A stretch of 13,801 nt of DNA from Fusobacterium sp. (GTDB taxonomy: Bacteria > Fusobacteriota > Fusobacteriia > Fusobacteriales > Fusobacteriaceae): assembly GCA_030527385.1 (NCBI GenBank), contig JAUNAY010000019.1:1-13801 (forward strand). Direction: 5' to 3'. Shown piece by piece: positions 1-6,639 of this stretch (position 1 is the first letter of the stretch; each line of letters opens with the position of its first letter). Under the pieces are notes generated by a model. That model saw nothing but the letters and a program-made list of their open reading frames with translations, made no database searches and was not told where the DNA came from. The position numbers and the translations under genes are program-made.

Positions 1-579
1 TCTTCCATCTCTTTCAGTTATAATTTTTTCTTGAAATACTTTAGAAAATTGTGGTTCATTAAATAGTTCATCAAATTTTCTTTTTATATTCATTGAAAGA
101 GTTTTCTTATGAAATCTAATATCTCTCAAATCTAAAGAGGCATCATCTTTTATCTCTTTATTGTTATCTATTGCTTTATTTATAATGTCTTCTATTGCTC
201 TAAGCATAGGCACATCATTAAACTTGTCTTTTAAATCTCTATATTTTCCTAAATCTTCAAGTCTATTTTTAAAAACTCTAAAAAGTCTTAGATTATAATT
301 TATATCCCATAAATCTTCAACATCTAAATATGTTCCTATCAATTGAGATTTTTTAGTTAATTTACAAATATCTTTCATTCCAGCAGTTTCTAATCCGCCA
401 TCATATTTTACAAAATCTGTAAAATCTCTTAAAATATCAAGTTCTCTATTTAAAGAACTAAAATCTTTAAATGGTTCCATACTCATTATTTTATAATGAT
501 TTTCTTCTATTGCACTATAACTAGCTAACTCTTCTCTTAACTTGTCAAATTCCAATACTGTATAACTATGTTTATTCAT
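1..579 (-). CDS. mutS2: MutS2 family ATPase/endonuclease, N-terminal part (runs off window)
   Basis: An open frame of 193 codons runs from ATG at 579 to base 1 without a stop, so only the N-terminal part is present. The translation begins MNKHSYTVLEFDKLREEL and has the mostly helical N-terminal pattern of MutS2: LEFDKL at the start, a GGLETAGMKD stretch near residues 80-90, the DDASLDLRDIR segment near 147-157, and ITERDGR at the window edge, which matches the conserved T-x-R-x-GR motif just ahead of the ATPase region. MutS2 proteins are MutS-like ATPases, usually with a C-terminal Smr nuclease domain, linked to recombination control or to rescue of collided ribosomes; neither the Walker motifs nor the Smr domain can be seen here. 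A strong ribosome binding site AAGGTGG (586-592) lies 6 bases before the ATG. The gene diverges from rpmB. The identification comes from motif recognition and is fairly secure. Confidence 0.88.
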   Translation of the reverse strand, partial: MNKHSYTVLEFDKLREELASYSAIEENHYKIMSMEPFKDFSSLNRELDILRDFTDFVKYDGGLETAGMKDICKLTKKSQLIGTYLDVEDLWDINYNLRLFRVFKNRLEDLGKYRDLKDKFNDVPMLRAIEDIINKAIDNNKEIKDDASLDLRDIRFHKKTLSMNIKRKFDELFNEPQFSKVFQEKIITERDGR

Positions 580-615
580 TTTTTACCACCTTGTTATATA
601 TTTACGTTCAGGTTT

Positions 616-644
616 ATTATATCACAATTCTTGATTTTTCTTAA
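616..644 (-). promoter_or_regulatory. Predicted sigma70-type promoter of mutS2
   Basis: On the minus strand a -35 TTAAGA (639-644) is followed after 17 bases by a perfect -10 TATAAT (616-621), preceded by TGTGA. This would place the mutS2 transcript start near 609, giving a leader of about 30 bases carrying the AAGGTGG site. The -35 box and spacer lie inside the 623-653 inverted repeat, so a protein bound there would compete with polymerase. The match is good; no experimental start is known to me. Confidence 0.7.
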
Positions 645-653
645 AGAATTGTG
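623..653. repeat. Perfect 10-bp inverted repeat over the mutS2 promoter
   Basis: CACAATTCTT (623-632) and AAGAATTGTG (644-653) are exact reverse complements separated by 11 bases. The repeat covers the -35 box and spacer of the predicted mutS2 promoter and ends about 19 bases upstream of the rpmB -35 box. Arms spaced about two helical turns apart suggest an operator for a dimeric regulator. It is not followed by a T tract on either strand, so a terminator is unlikely. The regulator is unknown. Confidence 0.6.
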
Positions 654-671
654 AATATTTTTAAAAAAAAC

Positions 672-700
672 TTGATATTTTCTCTATTTAATGATACAAT
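672..700 (+). promoter_or_regulatory. Predicted sigma70-type promoter of rpmB
   Basis: A -35 TTGATA (672-677) and a -10 TACAAT (695-700) are separated by exactly 17 bases, close to consensus. The transcript would start near 706-708, leaving a leader of about 42 bases before the rpmB ATG. The start falls in the left arm of the 704-727 inverted repeat. Confidence 0.75.
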
Positions 701-703
701 TAT

Positions 704-727
704 TTGCAATTGTATTTATAATTGCAA
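704..727. repeat. 8-bp inverted repeat at the predicted rpmB transcription start
   Basis: TTGCAATT (704-711) and AATTGCAA (720-727) are exact reverse complements around an 8-base AT-rich loop. Because the predicted transcript start lies in the left arm, the full hairpin may not form in RNA, and an operator just downstream of the -10 box is the likelier reading. A leader hairpin is possible if transcription starts a few bases earlier. Such short AT-rich repeats can also arise by chance. Confidence 0.45.
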
Positions 728-748
728 TCAGGAAAGAGGTGACATAGA

Positions 749-1006
749 ATGCAAAGATGCGAAATTACAGGAGTTGGAATTATCAGCGGTAACCAAATTT
801 CTCACTCTCACAGACTTACTAGAAGAGTATGGAAACCAAACCTACAAGTTACTACTATTATGGTAAACGGAACTCCAGTTAAAGTTAAAGTTTGTTCAAG
901 AACTTTAAAAACTTTAAGAGGAGCTAGCGAAGCTGAAGTTATGAACTTATTAAAAGCTAATGCTTCTACTTTAAGTGCTAGACTTGCTAAATACCTAAAC
1001 AAATAG
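749..1006 (+). CDS. rpmB: Large ribosomal subunit protein bL28
   Basis: This 85-residue basic protein is ribosomal protein bL28, a component of the 50S subunit. The family pattern is clear: CEITG at residues 4-8, the SGNQISHSHRLTRR stretch at 13-26, WKPNLQ at 28-33 and a basic middle ending KVCSRTLKTLRG (47-58). The C-terminal tail (59-85) is helical and ends KYLNK. Only two cysteines are present (4 and 49), so a four-cysteine zinc site is ruled out. GAGGTG (736-741) sits 7 bases before the ATG and fixes the start. A longer overlapping frame beginning at 651 lacks any bL28 similarity and is rejected. The gene has its own promoter and terminator and is monocistronic here; rpmG, its partner in many bacteria, does not follow. 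Confidence 0.97.
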   Translation: MQRCEITGVGIISGNQISHSHRLTRRVWKPNLQVTTIMVNGTPVKVKVCSRTLKTLRGASEAEVMNLLKANASTLSARLAKYLNK

Positions 1007-1019
1007 TCAAGGTATGAAT

Positions 1020-1056
1020 AAAAAAAGACAGCTTATCAAGAGCATGTCTTTTTTTT
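1020..1056 (+). terminator. Intrinsic terminator of rpmB
   Basis: Fourteen bases after the rpmB stop, AGACAGCT pairs with AGCATGTCT (one bulged A at 1044) around a 7-base loop and is followed by eight T residues (1049-1056). The A run ahead of the stem (1020-1026) pairs with that T run, so the element may also work weakly in the opposite direction. Confidence 0.85.
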
Positions 1057-1090
1057 ATTTTTTGTAATTTTCAAATTATAACTCTTTGTC

Positions 1091-1127
1091 AAAAAAAGAA
1101 AAAAGGCTAGAACATAAGTTCTAGCCT
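1091..1127 (-). terminator. Intrinsic terminator of the rpsF-rpsR unit
   Basis: On the minus strand GGCTAGAAC (1126-1118) pairs perfectly with GTTCTAGCC (1113-1105) around a TTAT loop, extended by a closing A-T pair, and is followed by TTTTTT-C-TTTTTTT (1104-1091). It begins 8 bases past the rpsR stop. This closes the minus-strand cluster. It faces the rpmB terminator, so the convergent transcripts each have their own stop. Confidence 0.93.
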
Positions 1128-1135
1128 ATAAGAAA

Positions 1136-1354
1136 CTATTTTTCAATTCTTGTGTAAGGAATTAAAGCGATGTTTCTAGCTCTTTTGATAGCTTTAGCTA
1201 TTCTTCTTTGTAACTTAGCGTTAGCTCCTGTTACTCTTGAAGGATTGATTTTTCCTTTATCAGATACAAATCTTTTTAAAAGGTCTACGTTTTTATAATC
1301 AATTTCTTCAGCTTTAACTCTTAATTTAGCTCTTCTTCTTCTGAATTCTGCCAT
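1136..1354 (-). CDS. rpsR: Small ribosomal subunit protein bS18
   Basis: This 72-residue, very basic protein is bS18, which binds 16S rRNA as a heterodimer with bS6 in the platform of the 30S subunit. Typical family segments are the RRRRAKLRVKAEEIDYKNVD start (5-24), LLKRFVSDKGKINPSR (25-40), TGANAKLQRRIAKAIKRAR (42-60) and the C-terminal ALIPYT (63-68). No cysteine is present. A near-perfect AAAGGAGGT site (AGGAGGT at 1363-1369) lies 8 bases before the ATG. It follows rpsF with a 39-base gap and shares its promoter. The ssb gene often found between the two is absent. Confidence 0.97.
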   Translation of the reverse strand: MAEFRRRRAKLRVKAEEIDYKNVDLLKRFVSDKGKINPSRVTGANAKLQRRIAKAIKRARNIALIPYTRIEK

Positions 1355-1393
1355 TTCAATTAACCTCCTTTGATTTATCCTAAATTCTTATAA

Positions 1394-1678
1394 TTAGTCT
1401 TGTTTAACTATGATGTATCTTAGTAATTCTTCAGCGATGTTTAATTTAGATTCAACATCAGCGATTTGAGTTCCTTCGATTTCAAAAGTTCCTAATACAT
1501 AGAATCCAGTTTTTTTCTTATCAATAGGATAAGCTAATTTTCTTTCTCCCCATTTTTCAGTTTTAGCTATTGTAGCTCCAGCTGCAGTTAAAATTCCGTT
1601 TACTTTTTCAACTACTGCATCTCTACCTTCTTCTAAAATTGTTGGGTTGATGATGTACATAATTTCGTATTTTTTCAT
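1394..1678 (-). CDS. rpsF: Small ribosomal subunit protein bS6
   Basis: This 94-residue protein is bS6, the 30S platform protein that pairs with bS18. The ferredoxin-like fold is recognisable from the MKKYEIMYIINP first strand (1-12), the helix after it, the WGERKLAYPIDKKKTGFYVL segment (43-62) and the final ELLRYIIVK strand (84-92). The C-terminus is short, without the acidic tail of the enterobacterial protein. GGAGGAGGT (1685-1693) is a strong ribosome binding site 6 bases before the ATG. A promoter and a structured leader lie between ftsZ and this gene, so rpsF-rpsR can be expressed apart from the dcw cluster, although no terminator follows ftsZ and read-through is possible. Confidence 0.97.
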   Translation of the reverse strand: MKKYEIMYIINPTILEEGRDAVVEKVNGILTAAGATIAKTEKWGERKLAYPIDKKKTGFYVLGTFEIEGTQIADVESKLNIAEELLRYIIVKQD

Positions 1679-1704
1679 TATTTTACCTCCTCCCTATGGT
1701 TTTA

Positions 1705-1734
1705 GCCCAAAACACAAACGTTTTTGAGCAGGGC
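1705..1734 (-). promoter_or_regulatory. Structured leader hairpin of rpsF mRNA, possible autoregulatory site
   Basis: In the rpsF leader (minus strand) GCTCAAAA (1729-1722) can pair with TTTTGGGC (1712-1705), with an AC-GT extension next to a bulged G. Alternatively GCCC (1734-1731) can pair with the same GGGC, leaving TGCTC as an asymmetric bulge. The structure starts within a few bases of the predicted transcript start and ends about 12 bases before the ribosome binding site. In several phyla bS6:bS18 represses its own mRNA by binding a bulged stem in this leader. The CCG bulge described for that motif is not visible here, so the link is inference. Confidence 0.45.
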
Positions 1735-1742
1735 AACAACAT

Positions 1743-1771
1743 ACTATATCATTTTTTACACTTTTTTTCAA
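1743..1771 (-). promoter_or_regulatory. Predicted sigma70-type promoter of rpsF-rpsR
   Basis: On the minus strand TTGAAA (1766-1771) and TATAGT (1743-1748) are separated by 17 bases, in the gap after the ftsZ stop. The predicted start is near 1736, giving a leader of about 58 bases that contains the 1705-1734 hairpin. Confidence 0.7.
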
Positions 1772-1780
1772 GTAGTTATT

Positions 1781-2854
1781 TTATTTTTTTGAACTTCTTA
1801 TCCAAGGTGGTAGATCAAGTTCTGATCTTTTACTATCATCAACAGTTGTAGTAGTTACTGTTTCTGTTTTTTTAGCATCTACACTGATAAACGGCTCACT
1901 TTTTTCTTGTTCATTTACAAAGTTATTTGCAATAATAGTAACTTGAACTTTATCTCCAATTTCTGGATCAATTACAAGTCCAAACATTACATCGTCAGCA
2001 GTTTTTCCAGCTGCATCTCTTATCATATCAGAGATAGTTTGTGCTTCCATCAAAGTAATATCTGGTGAACCAGTGATATTAATAAGTATTTTACTTGCAC
2101 CTAAGATAGATTTTTCTAGTAATGGAGATAGTAAAGCTTTTTCTGTTGCTTTTACTGCTCTATTTTCTCCCTCTCCTTCTCCAAATCCTAATACAGCAAC
2201 ACCTGAATTTAACATAGTTGCTTTAATATCTGCAAAGTCAAGGTTTATAAGTCCATTTCCAATCATAAGATCAGCAACACCTCTTATACCTATCTTTAAG
2301 ATATTATTAGCTTCTTTAAACGCATTTTGAAGAGTTATAGTTTTATCTGGTAGTTCAAAAAGCTTGTCATTTGGTATTATAACAAGAGCATCTACTGCTT
2401 TTTTAAGGTTTTCTATTCCTACATCTGCGTTATTTTTTCTTTTTCTTCCTTCAAATGTAAATGGTCTTGTAACTACTGCCACAGTTAAAACACCTAATTC
2501 TTTTGCAACTTTTGCAATTACTGGTGCAGCACCTGTTCCAGTTCCTCCACCCATTCCTGCTGTTATAAATAACATATCTGTCTCTTCTAAAAGATTTTTA
2601 ATTTTTTCTACATCTTCTTCAGCTGCTTGTCTTCCTATTTCAGGATCTGCTCCAGCTCCTAATCCTCTTGTTAATTTTTCTCCAAGTTGAATTCTAACAT
2701 CTGCTAAAGATTTGTTTAAATCTTGTGCATCAGTGTTAGCTGCTATATATTCAACTCCTCCTACACCAGAAGAGATCATATCATTGATTGCATTTCCTCC
2801 AGCTCCTCCAGCTCCTAATACCTTTATCTTTACTAATTCTTGATCTATCAACAT
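1781..2854 (-). CDS. ftsZ: Cell division GTPase FtsZ
   Basis: FtsZ is the tubulin-like GTPase that polymerises into the Z ring at midcell. The 357-residue protein shows GAGGAGGNA (14-22), the GTP-binding signature GGGTGTG (102-108), TRPFTFEGRKR (129-139), the synergy-loop motif NLDFAD (204-209) carrying catalytic aspartates 206 and 209, and the GTPase core ending near 315. A short polar linker of about 30 residues follows, then the conserved C-terminal peptide DLPPWIR (347-353), the expected docking site for FtsA, and a basic SSKK end. The peptide has Trp where Phe is common. AAGGGGG (2861-2867) lies 6 bases before the ATG. It follows ftsA by 41 bases; that gap holds two TATAGT-like boxes but no convincing -35, so a dedicated promoter is only possible. 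No terminator follows. Confidence 0.98.
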   Translation of the reverse strand: MLIDQELVKIKVLGAGGAGGNAINDMISSGVGGVEYIAANTDAQDLNKSLADVRIQLGEKLTRGLGAGADPEIGRQAAEEDVEKIKNLLEETDMLFITAGMGGGTGTGAAPVIAKVAKELGVLTVAVVTRPFTFEGRKRKNNADVGIENLKKAVDALVIIPNDKLFELPDKTITLQNAFKEANNILKIGIRGVADLMIGNGLINLDFADIKATMLNSGVAVLGFGEGEGENRAVKATEKALLSPLLEKSILGASKILINITGSPDITLMEAQTISDMIRDAAGKTADDVMFGLVIDPEIGDKVQVTIIANNFVNEQEKSEPFISVDAKKTETVTTTTVDDSKRSELDLPPWIRSSKK

Positions 2855-2895
2855 AAAACGCCCCCTTACTTTTTTACTATATCTTCACTATAATA

Positions 2896-4200
2896 TTAAA
2901 TAAAATTAGAAAACCAACTTTTAATTCCAGTTAATACTCCATCTTTCTTCTCTTTTGGTTCTTTTTTTTGAGTTTCCTCTAAAAGTTTTTCTAAATTTTC
3001 CAAGTTATCATCTGTACGTTCATCTAGCTCTTCTTGAATTTCTGGCTCTGGAGAATTTAATCTATTTTGTATTTTTATATATTCATTTTCCATTATCTCT
3101 GTAAATATACCAATTACTGTGGCTTGGCTAGAATCTACATCTTCTAAACCTCTAAAAGCTGTTGGAAGAACCTTTCTTACAACATAACCAGTTTTTTTAT
3201 TTATTTTTTCAGGAAGCCCATCTATTGCTACTGCTCCCCCTGTTAAAACTAGTCCTTTTCCTAAATATCCATTAAATCCAGATTCTTCTATTGTTTGAGC
3301 TATAAAATTAATTATATCTCCTGTTCTAGCATCTATTATCTCTTTTATTTTATCTATCGCCACTGTTTTATTTGTTCCACAATAGATATGATCTCCGTGT
3401 ACCTCTTTATTTATTAGTTTTGAAAGTATTTCAAAAGCTTCGTGTTTTGATATTTGTAACATATAACTTATGTCACTTACATAGTGCATTCCTCCAAGAG
3501 GAATAGTTTTTGTATATATCAATTTATTATTTTTAAATACTATTATATCTGTTGAGCCTTCCCCTATATCAATAAGAGCCACTCCCATTCTTCTATCTTC
3601 ATCATCTAAAACAGCTTTTGCTGAAGCATAGGCATTTAAAAGTATATCTTCAACCTCTAACCCAGCTCTATTTACTACCTCTACAAGTTTTTCAACTTCA
3701 GCTTCATCAGTATATATTAGATGAATATCACCTTGAATCTCTTTTCCAACTGTTCCTATTGGATTTTTAATTATACCAGAGTTATCAACTCTTATATTAT
3801 AGATCTCTTTTTTTAAAATTCTCTCTTTTCCACTAAGAAGTTCGTGAGCAGCCATTCTAAACAGAGTCTCTACCTCTTTTTCTGTTATCTCTTTTTCATC
3901 AAACTGATATTTCATATTTGTAGTTCTTGATTTTATTGCTTCTCCACTAATTCCTATGGATACCTTTTCTATATTTTCACCAGTTTGATCTCTCAATTTT
4001 CCTAAAGCATATGCTATACTTTGACTAAGCTCTTCAGGATTTTCTATAATAGATTTTTTCATTCCTTTTGTTGGAGCCTCTGCATAACCTAAGACTTTTA
4101 ATTGCGATCCATCATCAGATAGTTCTCCAATTACAGCCTTTACTTTCATATTTCCAATATCTAATGCTGTTTTTACTATACTATCTCTTCTACTTATCAC
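2896..4200 (-). CDS. ftsA: Cell division protein FtsA
   Basis: FtsA is the actin-like ATPase that tethers FtsZ to the inner membrane and signals to later division proteins. With the start chosen here it has 434 residues. Visible actin-fold motifs are the phosphate-1 segment ALDIGNMKVKAVIG (12-25), phosphate-2 DIGEGSTD (211-218) and adenosine motif LTGGAVAIDG (319-328). An acidic linker (about 380-418) leads to the C-terminal amphipathic membrane helix GVLTGIKSWFSNFI (421-434). The start is uncertain. GTG at 4200 has AGGTGA 8 bases upstream, while the in-frame GTG at 4212 (438 residues) has no good site because the AGG adjoins it. Either start overlaps the 3' end of ftsQ (by 11 or 23 bases), suggesting translational coupling. 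Confidence 0.96.
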   Translation of the reverse strand: MISRRDSIVKTALDIGNMKVKAVIGELSDDGSQLKVLGYAEAPTKGMKKSIIENPEELSQSIAYALGKLRDQTGENIEKVSIGISGEAIKSRTTNMKYQFDEKEITEKEVETLFRMAAHELLSGKERILKKEIYNIRVDNSGIIKNPIGTVGKEIQGDIHLIYTDEAEVEKLVEVVNRAGLEVEDILLNAYASAKAVLDDEDRRMGVALIDIGEGSTDIIVFKNNKLIYTKTIPLGGMHYVSDISYMLQISKHEAFEILSKLINKEVHGDHIYCGTNKTVAIDKIKEIIDARTGDIINFIAQTIEESGFNGYLGKGLVLTGGAVAIDGLPEKINKKTGYVVRKVLPTAFRGLEDVDSSQATVIGIFTEIMENEYIKIQNRLNSPEPEIQEELDERTDDNLENLEKLLEETQKKEPKEKKDGVLTGIKSWFSNFI

Positions 4201-4885
4201 CGCTTTTTTCACCTACACTTTTTACTATGAAATCATTAAATCTCAAGTCTATATATTCTACCTTCTTAGTTTTTATCAATTCAGAATATAGAGTTTCTAG
4301 CACTTTATATTTTTCTTTTTCTACATTTTTATTGGTCTTTATAATAGTTCCATCTATTAAAATCATCTCTACACAATTTTCATCTATTTTATAAATTTGA
4401 GATATAAGATCTTTTAAAAGATAGTCCCCTATTAAATCCAATAAATTTTTTAACTCAAGAATTTCATCTGTTTTCTCTGCAACAATAAGTGGAATATCTT
4501 TTCTTGTGTTCTCTTTAAAAGTTCCAAATATAATTCCCTCATTATCTACTAGACAAATATTGTTTTTTACCTGAGCATAATAAGCTAATTCTTTCTCTTC
4601 TATTATTATTTTTAACTCTCCTAATTGTGGATTTTCAAACTTTATATTTTTTACTCTTACATCTTTTTTTAACTCTTTTTCTAGTTTAGAAAAGTCCAAA
4701 TCCCATATGTTACTATTATAAATAGTATTTCCCATTTCTGTCAATTCTAATAATAATATTTTTGGATTTCCTACTATATCTACCTTATCTATTTTAAAAT
4801 AATCTAAAGTTAAAAACTTTGAGGGAATAGAAAAAATCAACCAACTTATTCCCAATAAAGTGAAAGTTCTTATTATAAAACCCAA
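4190..4885 (-). CDS. ftsQ: Cell division protein FtsQ/DivIB
   Basis: FtsQ is a single-pass inner membrane protein that links early and late divisome proteins, with FtsB and FtsL as partners in other bacteria. This 231-residue protein has a very short cytoplasmic end (about 6 residues), a membrane segment at roughly 7-23, and then a POTRA-type domain beginning FKIDKVDIVGNP (30-41) and running to about 100, ending in strand ELKIIIEEKELAYYA. A beta-rich FtsQ domain follows (about 105-225). Sequence conservation is low, so the call leans on topology, the POTRA pattern and the place between ddl and ftsA, which is the classic one. The start is TTG at 4885, supported by GAGGGG (4892-4897) 6 bases upstream. 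The gap after ddl is 24 bases. Confidence 0.92.
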   Translation of the reverse strand: MGFIIRTFTLLGISWLIFSIPSKFLTLDYFKIDKVDIVGNPKILLLELTEMGNTIYNSNIWDLDFSKLEKELKKDVRVKNIKFENPQLGELKIIIEEKELAYYAQVKNNICLVDNEGIIFGTFKENTRKDIPLIVAEKTDEILELKNLLDLIGDYLLKDLISQIYKIDENCVEMILIDGTIIKTNKNVEKEKYKVLETLYSELIKTKKVEYIDLRFNDFIVKSVGEKSGDK

Positions 4886-4909
4886 AAAAATCCCCTCACT
4901 TTTTATTTT

Positions 4910-5776
4910 CTATTTTTTAAATGTATCTACCATTATTTTTACAACATCATCATAACTATACCCTTTTAATGTTGCTAAATCTGGAATAAGACTTGTTTTA
5001 GTCATTCCTGGAAGAGTATTTACTTCTAAGAAATATAGCTCGTTATCTTTTAGAAGAAAATCACTTCTTGAAATTCCTTTTAACCCTAAAACTTTATGAA
5101 CTTTTTCAGCATTTTTTATAGCTTCATCATATGCTTTTTTATCTATTTTTGCTGGATATTCGTGTACAGATCCTCCAAGGGCATATTTTGATTCATAATC
5201 ATAAAATTCATTTTTAGGTATAATTCTTAAAACTCCTAATCCCTCTCCATTGATAACACCAACAGTAAGTTCATCTCCTGCTACCATCTCTTCTATAACA
5301 ATTTTTTTATCTCCTAAAGCTTCTTTAGCTTTTTTTGCTTCTTCCTCGTTATTACAGAAATAGATTCCTACGCTTGATCCCTCAAGTGCTGGTTTTATTA
5401 CTACTGGAAATATATCAATATCCTCTATTTTCTCAAAACTTTTTGGAGTTCTAATTCCTGCTGATGCCACTAATTTTTTTGTAAGAACTTTGTCCATAGC
5501 TATTGCACTTGCAGTTGCTCCAGATCCTGTATATGGTTTTCCTAACATATCAAGCAACCCTTGTACTCTTCCATCTTCTCCAAATCCTCCGTGAAAAGCT
5601 AGATACGCAAAATCATACTCATTGTCTGTAAATGCTGAAATTAGATTATTTTTATTTACATCTACACCATAAGCATCATATCCTTGTTTTAATAAACTTT
5701 CAAGTATTGATTTTCCACTATTTAAAGACACTTCTCTTTCAGAAGAAACTCCTCCCATAAAAACTGCTATTTTCAC
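4910..5776 (-). CDS. ddl: D-alanine--D-alanine ligase
   Basis: Ddl is a cytoplasmic ATP-grasp enzyme that joins two D-alanines; MurF then adds the dipeptide to the murein precursor. The 288-residue protein is of the short DdlB type. Motifs are GGVSSEREVSL (8-18, with Glu13 matching the substrate-binding glutamate), HGGFGEDGRVQGLLD (62-76), YTGSGATASAIAMDK (82-96), the EGSSVG loop (132-137), YDYESKY (192-198) and the metal-binding EVNTLPGMTK (251-260). Tyrosine in YDYE is the residue typical of true D-Ala-D-Ala ligases, not of the D-lactate ligases of vancomycin-resistant bacteria. The start is GTG at 5776, preceded 7 bases upstream by AGGAGG, which overlaps the TAG stop of murB. The gap to murB is 11 bases. 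Confidence 0.97.
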   Translation of the reverse strand: MKIAVFMGGVSSEREVSLNSGKSILESLLKQGYDAYGVDVNKNNLISAFTDNEYDFAYLAFHGGFGEDGRVQGLLDMLGKPYTGSGATASAIAMDKVLTKKLVASAGIRTPKSFEKIEDIDIFPVVIKPALEGSSVGIYFCNNEEEAKKAKEALGDKKIVIEEMVAGDELTVGVINGEGLGVLRIIPKNEFYDYESKYALGGSVHEYPAKIDKKAYDEAIKNAEKVHKVLGLKGISRSDFLLKDNELYFLEVNTLPGMTKTSLIPDLATLKGYSYDDVVKIMVDTFKK

Positions 5777-5787
5777 AACAATGCCTC

Positions 5788-6639
5788 CTAATTCTCTTCA
5801 CCTTTAACTATTATAATCTCTTCCTCAAGTGCTATATTATATTTTTCTTTTATTGTTTTCTTTACAAGTTTTAAAATATTTGAAATATCTTCAAAAGTTG
5901 CAGTCCCTCTATTTACTATAAAGTTAGGGTGTTTTTCAGAAATTTGAGCTCCACCTATCATAGTTCCTTTAAGTCCTGCTTCTGATATTAACCTTGCTGA
6001 AAAATCTCCCTTTGGATTTTTAAAAGTACTTCCTAAATTTGGAAGATCAAGAGGTTGTTTGCTCTCTCTCAAAGCTTGTATTTCAATTACTTTTTTTAAG
6101 TCAAATCCATCTTCAAACTTAAATGTGGCACTTATTATTATCCATTTTTTTTGCTGTATCTCTGTATGTCTATATGAAAAATTTATATTCTCTTTTTTTA
6201 TTTTTCTTATTTGATGATTTTCATCAAACACTTCTATCTCAGATATACAATCAAAGATTTCGCTTCCGTAAGCCCCACCATTCATATACACAAGCCCTCC
6301 AACACTTCCAGGAATTCCTGCAAGATTTTCAAGCCCTGTATAGTTATTTTTATTCATAAAAGCTATTAACTTATTAAAATCAAGTCCTGCTCCTACCTCT
6401 ACTACTCCTCTTTCTATCTCTCTTATTTCGTTTAAATTTTTTGTAGAAACAAAAGTTATATCTAAGTTTTTATCATCTATAAGAGTATTTGTACCATTCC
6501 CTAATAGAAATATATTTTTATTATTTTCTATTATCTCTTTAAGTTCATTTTTATCTTCAACTATTATAAATTTTTTGGCTACTCCACCAACTTTCATATT
6601 TGAATGCTGTTTCATCACATAATTTTCAAAAACTTTCAT
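5788..6639 (-). CDS. murB: UDP-N-acetylenolpyruvoylglucosamine reductase
   Basis: MurB is the cytoplasmic FAD enzyme that uses NADPH to reduce UDP-GlcNAc-enolpyruvate to UDP-MurNAc. The 283-residue protein has FAD-binding motifs LLGNGTNTLI (45-54) and GLENLAGIPGSVGG (102-115), followed by YMNGGAYG (118-125). The catalytic set appears intact: Arg157 in YRHTE, Ser204 in GSTFKNP as proton donor, and glutamates at 272-274 for the C-terminal acid. The length and the YRxT form without a long insert suggest the shorter type II class found in Firmicutes. Its ATG shares the A of the murC stop (TAATG), a one-base overlap typical of coupled translation, and no strong separate ribosome binding site is needed. 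Confidence 0.97.
   Translation of the reverse strand: MKVFENYVMKQHSNMKVGGVAKKFIIVEDKNELKEIIENNKNIFLLGNGTNTLIDDKNLDITFVSTKNLNEIREIERGVVEVGAGLDFNKLIAFMNKNNYTGLENLAGIPGSVGGLVYMNGGAYGSEIFDCISEIEVFDENHQIRKIKKENINFSYRHTEIQQKKWIIISATFKFEDGFDLKKVIEIQALRESKQPLDLPNLGSTFKNPKGDFSARLISEAGLKGTMIGGAQISEKHPNFIVNRGTATFEDISNILKLVKKTIKEKYNIALEEEIIIVKGEEN

Noticed and set aside
580..748. Riboswitch or T-box in the mutS2-rpmB divergent region
   Set aside because: Both leaders are short (about 30-42 bases), and no T-box TGGNACC-like motif or terminator/antiterminator pair is visible.
651..866. 71-codon frame overlapping the 5' half of rpmB in another frame
   Set aside because: It starts before the predicted rpmB promoter, has no ribosome binding site, and shows no family resemblance; rpmB has full support in its own frame.
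1705..1734. Hairpin as a terminator of ftsZ
   Set aside because: It lies downstream of the rpsF promoter and is followed by the ribosome binding site, with no U tract after the stem.
2073..2690. Two plus-strand frames antisense to ftsZ
   Set aside because: Composition mirrors the opposite strand of ftsZ codons, no ribosome binding sites, and ftsZ is unambiguous.
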